A DNA stretch of 64,000 nt. Source: Polaribacter marinus (lineage in GTDB: Bacteria; Bacteroidota; Bacteroidia; Flavobacteriales; Flavobacteriaceae). Below the pieces are notes generated by a model that was given only the letters and a program-made list of their open reading frames with translations, was not told where the DNA came from and searched no databases. The translations under genes and the position numbers were made by a program. The stretch is from assembly GCF_022662535.1 (NCBI RefSeq), contig NZ_JAKQYM010000008.1:1-64000 (forward strand), written 5' to 3'. Below, one piece after another: positions 60,166-64,000 of the stretch. Position 1 is the first letter of the stretch. Each line of letters begins with the position of its first letter.

Positions 60166-61638
60166 ATGAAACGTAATTTATTTAAAACAGTATTTACTCT
60201 AGCAGTATTTGCAACATTTTTTAGTTGTGATGAAGAGTTTTTAGAAAGAAGTCCAACATCATTTATTAATTTAGATGATACAGGAACTTCAGGGCAATTA
60301 AACCCTGCCATTTTAGACGCAACTTTAAATGGGGTGTATTCTATGATGATAAATACAGGGACAGGAGGAACAACATCTCATGAAGATTTTGGTCAAAAAG
60401 GATATGATATTATGAATGACTTCTTATCTGGGGATTTAGCACTAACATCTAATGCCTATAACAGATATGCATCTTTTGTTAATTTACAAGCAACAGTAGA
60501 TTATGCACACAATAGTAACTATATGCCTTGGAGATATTACTATAGAGTAATAAGATCTGCCAATTTAGTTATTAAATCTTTAGGGGGTAATGATATTGTA
60601 CCAGATTCAGATGGAGGAAAACATTCATTAGGGCAAGCAAAAGCGTTAAGAGCTTATGCCTACTTTTATTTAACACAAATGTATGCTCCAGAGTATGATG
60701 CAACTGCAGAGGTTTTACCTTTATATAAAGATGCAGATGATCCTGTTCAACCTCAAGCAAGCATGCAATTAGTATATGATTTTATGATTGAAGATTTAAC
60801 TTCTGCAATTTCATTACTAAACGGTTTTGTTAGAAACAGCAAAACAAAAATCAATCAAGATGTTGCTAGAGCCTTATTAGCTTATGTTTATGCATCAAAA
60901 GATGAAAGCGCATCAAACCTATTAGCTAAAGGTTTAGCTGATCAAGTAATTGCCTCAGGATATCCTTTAATGACGGGTGCAGAAGTAACTGGTGGTTTTA
61001 ATAATATTTCTACTCCAGGTTGGTTTTGGGGATTTGATATTACATTATCTAATGGTTTAGACTTAATTTCTTGGTGGGGCCAAATGGATGTTTTTACATA
61101 TAGTTACCAAGCGGCAGGAGATAAAAAGGGTATTGACGAATCTTTATATACTGAAATCAAAGCTAGTGATATTAGAAAAAGTCAATTTGATGCTGCTAAC
61201 AGTTTGCAACCTCGTGGTAAATTCTACAACGCTGCAAGAGTTGTTGAAGGACAAAGAAATATTGAAGATGATTATGTTTACATGAGAATAGCAGAAATGT
61301 ACTTACTTTCTGCAGAAATGTCAGCAAAAGAAAATGATCCTACTGGAGCTAGAACTAGATTAAAACAATTATTATCTCAAAGATTCACAAATGCAGCAGA
61401 CTATGCATATGTTGATGGTTTATCTGGTAGTGCTTTATTAGATGAAGTAATTCTACAAACTAGAATTGAATTATGGGGAGAAGGTAAAAGTTATTTATCT
61501 ATGAAGAGAAATAAACAAATGATGACAAGAGGTTCTAACCACGTATTCCATGCAGGTCTATCTGTTCCTTATTCTGATGATAGATTAACTTACATGATTC
61601 CTCGTGCAGAAGTTCAGAATAACCCTTATATTAACTAA
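60166..61638 (+). CDS. SusD/RagB-family lipoprotein (pair 2)
   Basis: A 490-residue lipoprotein (lipobox FFSC, Cys21). The classical SusD/RagB layout is visible: an N-terminal SusD-like_3 helical region (with KALRAYAYFYLTQMYAPEY) and a C-terminal SusD domain (RIAEMYLLSAEMSAK, ELWGEGKSYLSMKRNKQ, IPRAEVQNNPYIN). It follows its susC by 22 nt. Confidence 0.95.
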   Translation: MKRNLFKTVFTLAVFATFFSCDEEFLERSPTSFINLDDTGTSGQLNPAILDATLNGVYSMMINTGTGGTTSHEDFGQKGYDIMNDFLSGDLALTSNAYNRYASFVNLQATVDYAHNSNYMPWRYYYRVIRSANLVIKSLGGNDIVPDSDGGKHSLGQAKALRAYAYFYLTQMYAPEYDATAEVLPLYKDADDPVQPQASMQLVYDFMIEDLTSAISLLNGFVRNSKTKINQDVARALLAYVYASKDESASNLLAKGLADQVIASGYPLMTGAEVTGGFNNISTPGWFWGFDITLSNGLDLISWWGQMDVFTYSYQAAGDKKGIDESLYTEIKASDIRKSQFDAANSLQPRGKFYNAARVVEGQRNIEDDYVYMRIAEMYLLSAEMSAKENDPTGARTRLKQLLSQRFTNAADYAYVDGLSGSALLDEVILQTRIELWGEGKSYLSMKRNKQMMTRGSNHVFHAGLSVPYSDDRLTYMIPRAEVQNNPYIN

Positions 61639-61646
61639 AAAACTTT

Positions 61647-61680
61647 TAATGTAAGCTTATAATATTATAAGCTTACATTA
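61647..61680. repeat. perfect 34-bp palindrome between susD 2 and the lipoprotein gene
   Basis: Two 17-base arms (TAATGTAAGCTTATAAT and its complement) meet without a loop, 8 nt after the susD stop codon and 20 nt before the next ATG. No T-run follows, so it is a poor terminator. It may protect or process the susCD mRNA end, or serve as a binding site. Confidence 0.7.
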
Positions 61681-61700
61681 TTCAATAAAAACATAAAATC

Positions 61701-62435
61701 ATGAAAAAAAATATATATTTATTTTTACTTTCAATAGCTTTAATATCTTTCTCTTCTTGTGAAGAATCTGGAGTTGAAGCTCTTGGAAACTCTGTTGCTT
61801 CTTTTGAAGCTACAACTTTAGATATTGGTGTAGAAATTGGTTCTTCTACCACTAAAGATATTAATGTTTATACTTCAAATATTTCTGGTACAGACAGAAC
61901 TATCGAAGTAATGGTTGATAATAATACTACAGATGCAGATGCAGCAGCATATACTGTTCCTGCAAGCGTTACAATACCTGCTGGTACAAATGTTGGTACT
62001 ATAACTATTGGAGTTAATGATGTAGATTTAGCTGTAGATAAAACTTTAGTTATTAGATTAAAATCTACAGAAAACTTAGATGTTGTTAATAAATTAACTA
62101 TTGGATTATCTCAACTTTGTCCTAATAATGGTATTAAAATAAAATTAGACATCGCTTTTGATTCTTGGCCAGAAGAAATTGCTTGGAGAATTTTAGATTC
62201 AAATGGTACTACTGTTATGGCAAGTGCTTCTAACCCATTTAACTATGGTGCCTATGCAGGAATGACTGGTGGTGTAACTGTAAGAGAATGTTTAGCTTCA
62301 GGTACTTATACTATAGAGGTATATGACGGTTATGGAGATGGTGGTAATGACTATACTGTTACTGCAAACGGTATTTTAGTATTTTCTGCTACAGGAAACT
62401 ATGGTGCTTTTGTTACAGAGGATTTCACAATATAA
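61701..62435 (+). CDS. surface lipoprotein with Calx-beta-like region
   Basis: A 244-residue lipoprotein (lipobox SFSSC, Cys20). Residues about 35-135 look like a Calx-beta/BACON-type or DUF4843-like beta-sandwich, with PASVTIPAGTNVGTITI. Residues about 145-244 form a second beta domain with SWPEEIAWRILDSNG and YDGYGDGGNDYTV, of a kind found in secreted flavobacterial proteins. It occupies the place of a SusE-like accessory binding lipoprotein after a SusCD pair. A palindrome separates it from susD and a strong terminator follows. Confidence 0.75.
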   Translation: MKKNIYLFLLSIALISFSSCEESGVEALGNSVASFEATTLDIGVEIGSSTTKDINVYTSNISGTDRTIEVMVDNNTTDADAAAYTVPASVTIPAGTNVGTITIGVNDVDLAVDKTLVIRLKSTENLDVVNKLTIGLSQLCPNNGIKIKLDIAFDSWPEEIAWRILDSNGTTVMASASNPFNYGAYAGMTGGVTVRECLASGTYTIEVYDGYGDGGNDYTVTANGILVFSATGNYGAFVTEDFTI

Positions 62436-62456
62436 ATTATTACTTAAATAATTATT

Positions 62457-62482
62457 AAAACCACCTCAATTGAGGTGGTTTT
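62457..62482 (+). terminator. terminator of the second SusCD unit
   Basis: The palindrome CCACCTCAATTGAGGTGG, extended by AAAA/TTTT, with T's to 62485. It lies about 20 nt past the lipoprotein stop codon. Confidence 0.92.
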
Positions 62483-62510
62483 TTTATGCTTAAAAATTAA
62501 ATTATTAACA

Positions 62511-62518
62511 TATCTTTG
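62511..62518 (+). promoter_or_regulatory. -7 box immediately upstream of rlmB
   Basis: TATCTTTG, a perfect TAnnTTTG, ends only 4 nt before the ATG at 62523. No -33 TTTG lies at 19 nt. Transcription would begin at or within a few bases of the start codon. Confidence 0.6.
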
Positions 62519-62522
62519 CAGC

Positions 62523-63266
62523 ATGTTAGAAGAGACGACAAATATTTTTGGAATTAGAGCCATCATAGAAGCCATAGAAAGTGGTTCAACTATTAACAAA
62601 GTGTACTTACAAAAAGGTTTAAGAGGAAGCCTCTTTTATGAATTAGATAAATTAATTAAAGAGAAGAAACTAACAACTAGCATGGTTCCTGTTGAAAAAT
62701 TAGACAGACTGTCTAAAAACAGTAATCATCAAGGAGCTGTCGCTCAAATTTCTCCCATCGAATTTTATGATTTAGAAACTTTAGTAGAAGAAACTTTAGA
62801 AAGTGGAAAAACTCCACTCTTCTTATTATTAGACCAACTATCTGATGTTAGAAATTTTGGTGCCATTATAAGAACAGCTGAGTGTACAGGTGTAAACGGT
62901 ATTATAATTCAAAAAAATGGAAGTGCTCCTGTAAATGCAGAGACAATTAAAACTTCTGCAGGTGCTGCATTTAAAATTCCTATTTGTAAAGTAGATCATA
63001 TTAAAGACGCTTTGTTTTTACTGCAAGGTTCTGATATTAAAACTGTTGCTGCCACAGAAAAAACAGAAGATTCTGTGTACGACATCAACTTTAATCAACC
63101 CATTGCTATTGTTATGGGATCGGAACACAGAGGCGTAAATCCTTCAATATTAAAAATGGTAGACTACAAAGCAAAACTACCTTTATTAGGTGAAATAGAA
63201 TCTTTAAATGTTTCTGTAGCTTGCGGTGCTTTTTTATATGAAAGTGTAAGACAAAGAATGAGTTAA
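62523..63266 (+). CDS. rlmB: 23S rRNA (guanosine-2'-O-)-methyltransferase RlmB-like
   Basis: A 247-residue SpoU/TrmH-type (SPOUT) methyltransferase with an N-terminal substrate-binding region (NIFGIRAIIEAIESG) and the three SpoU motifs: NFGAIIRTAE, AIVMGSEHRGV and LNVSVACGAFLYE. It most likely methylates G in 23S rRNA. The open frame extends to an ATG at 62475, but that is inside the preceding terminator, and 62523 fits the family N-terminus. Confidence 0.92.
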   Translation: MLEETTNIFGIRAIIEAIESGSTINKVYLQKGLRGSLFYELDKLIKEKKLTTSMVPVEKLDRLSKNSNHQGAVAQISPIEFYDLETLVEETLESGKTPLFLLLDQLSDVRNFGAIIRTAECTGVNGIIIQKNGSAPVNAETIKTSAGAAFKIPICKVDHIKDALFLLQGSDIKTVAATEKTEDSVYDINFNQPIAIVMGSEHRGVNPSILKMVDYKAKLPLLGEIESLNVSVACGAFLYESVRQRMS

Positions 63267-63299
63267 AACTCCTCACTCTACTCCTTCTCTTTCTTTTAA

Positions 63300-63953
63300 T
63301 TATTCTATTTGTGGTGGATTAAAATTTCCATCTTCATCAAATAACAAATCGAAATCTGTTTTAGAAAATTGATATTCTTGTCTTGTAATTCCTTTTTTTC
63401 TATAAAATAAGGAAAAAAGAAATCCAACCAAAAAACCAGATAAATGACCTTCCCAAGAGACTCCGTCTTTAATGGGGAGCACATACCATATCATACTTCC
63501 GTATAGAAAAATAATAATTAAAGAAACAGCAACCAATCGATAGTGTTTTTTTATAATACCGCTAAAAAAAACAAAACTAAACAGCAAATAAACAATTCCA
63601 CTTGCTCCTATATGATAAGCATCTCTTGCAATGATCCAAGTTAAAAAACCTGTAAAAAAACCACCGATTAGCAAAACTTTGTAAGCAACATTGTTATAAA
63701 AATAAAAAAGGCAGCTTAATAGCACAAATAAAGGAATAGAATTGTTAAAAAGATGACTTGTATCACTATGTATAAAATGTGTTAAGAAAACGCCTTTAAA
63801 CCCTGATAAAGTTCGAGGAAAAACTCCTAATTTATTAAAATTGTATCCAAATGTTATTTCAATCCAATAAATTAGCCAAATACTTAAAACATATAAGGTT
63901 GGAATTAAAAAAACAGACTTCGAAACTTTTAATTGATTGTCATCATTCATCAA
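63300..63953 (-). CDS. rhomboid family intramembrane serine protease
   Basis: A 217-residue, six-segment membrane protein. The catalytic Ser is in GASG and the His in EGHLSG, so the Ser-His dyad is present. The conserved HLFNN pattern lies in HSDTSHLFNNSIP. The C-terminal tail is soluble and acidic. Two adjacent ATG codons are possible starts (63953 or 63950). It is convergent with rlmB. Confidence 0.92.
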   Translation of the reverse strand: MMNDDNQLKVSKSVFLIPTLYVLSIWLIYWIEITFGYNFNKLGVFPRTLSGFKGVFLTHFIHSDTSHLFNNSIPLFVLLSCLFYFYNNVAYKVLLIGGFFTGFLTWIIARDAYHIGASGIVYLLFSFVFFSGIIKKHYRLVAVSLIIIFLYGSMIWYVLPIKDGVSWEGHLSGFLVGFLFSLFYRKKGITRQEYQFSKTDFDLLFDEDGNFNPPQIE

Positions 63954-64000
63954 AATAAAAATAACAAAAATCTAACCAAATAACTTTTTTACAATTTCTG

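Noticed and set aside
51823..61638. Classical polysaccharide utilisation locus
   Set aside because: No glycoside hydrolase, polysaccharide lyase, sulfatase or HTCS/anti-sigma regulator is present in or near the two SusCD pairs.
62475..62522. Longer start for the RlmB-like protein
   Set aside because: The ATG at 62475 sits inside the terminator of the preceding unit, and the extra residues are not family-like.

Overview
The window is AT-rich chromosomal DNA of a marine-type flavobacterium (Bacteroidota, Flavobacteriaceae; Polaribacter- or Tenacibaculum-like by overall character, genus not proven). The basis is two SusC/SusD pairs, Bacteroidota-type promoters (TTTG about 19 nt before TAnnTTTG), DUF6252-type lipoproteins, MlaEF, a PafA-type phosphatase, and the gene order str/S10/spc/alpha followed by carA, eno and gltA.

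Layout. 1-77: 7-bp tandem repeat. 159-5020: M23 peptidase, alaS, GSCFA protein. 5024-11855: a local two-component region. A TPR sensor kinase and a NarL/LuxR response regulator lie downstream of three small envelope-directed units (membrane protein, secreted protein plus frameshifted membrane protein, lipoprotein) and one decayed unit. Four of these units and the regulator gene are preceded by the same 18-bp palindrome at a nearly constant distance from a promoter-like TTTG/TTTA. 11901-26300: metabolic, envelope and proteolysis genes (rhodanese, phenylalanine hydroxylase, glutamate synthase-like protein, L31, glutaminyl cyclase, beta-helix lipoprotein, SDR, SprT-like, DUF389, tRNA-Lys, MlaEF, PafA, PrsW). 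26348-32380: CtlX, a DDAH-like enzyme, citrate synthase, enolase and CarA, all on the minus strand.

32475-49847: the complete ribosomal protein supercluster on the minus strand, from rpsL to rplQ, including fusA, secY, infA, rpmJ and rpoA. It is not one uninterrupted unit. A strong hairpin overlaps a new promoter between rpsJ and rplC, a possible attenuator sits in the rplC leader, and another hairpin with a promoter box in its loop lies between rpsN and rpsH.

50024-62435: a BamA/TamA-like outer membrane protein, then two SusC/SusD pairs and a lipoprotein. No carbohydrate-active enzyme is present, so the substrate cannot be predicted. 62523-63953: RlmB-type rRNA methyltransferase and a convergent rhomboid protease.

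The best candidate for an undescribed system is the palindrome-defined regulon at 5024-11855. It appears to be a self-contained envelope-response circuit with autoregulation of its response regulator.
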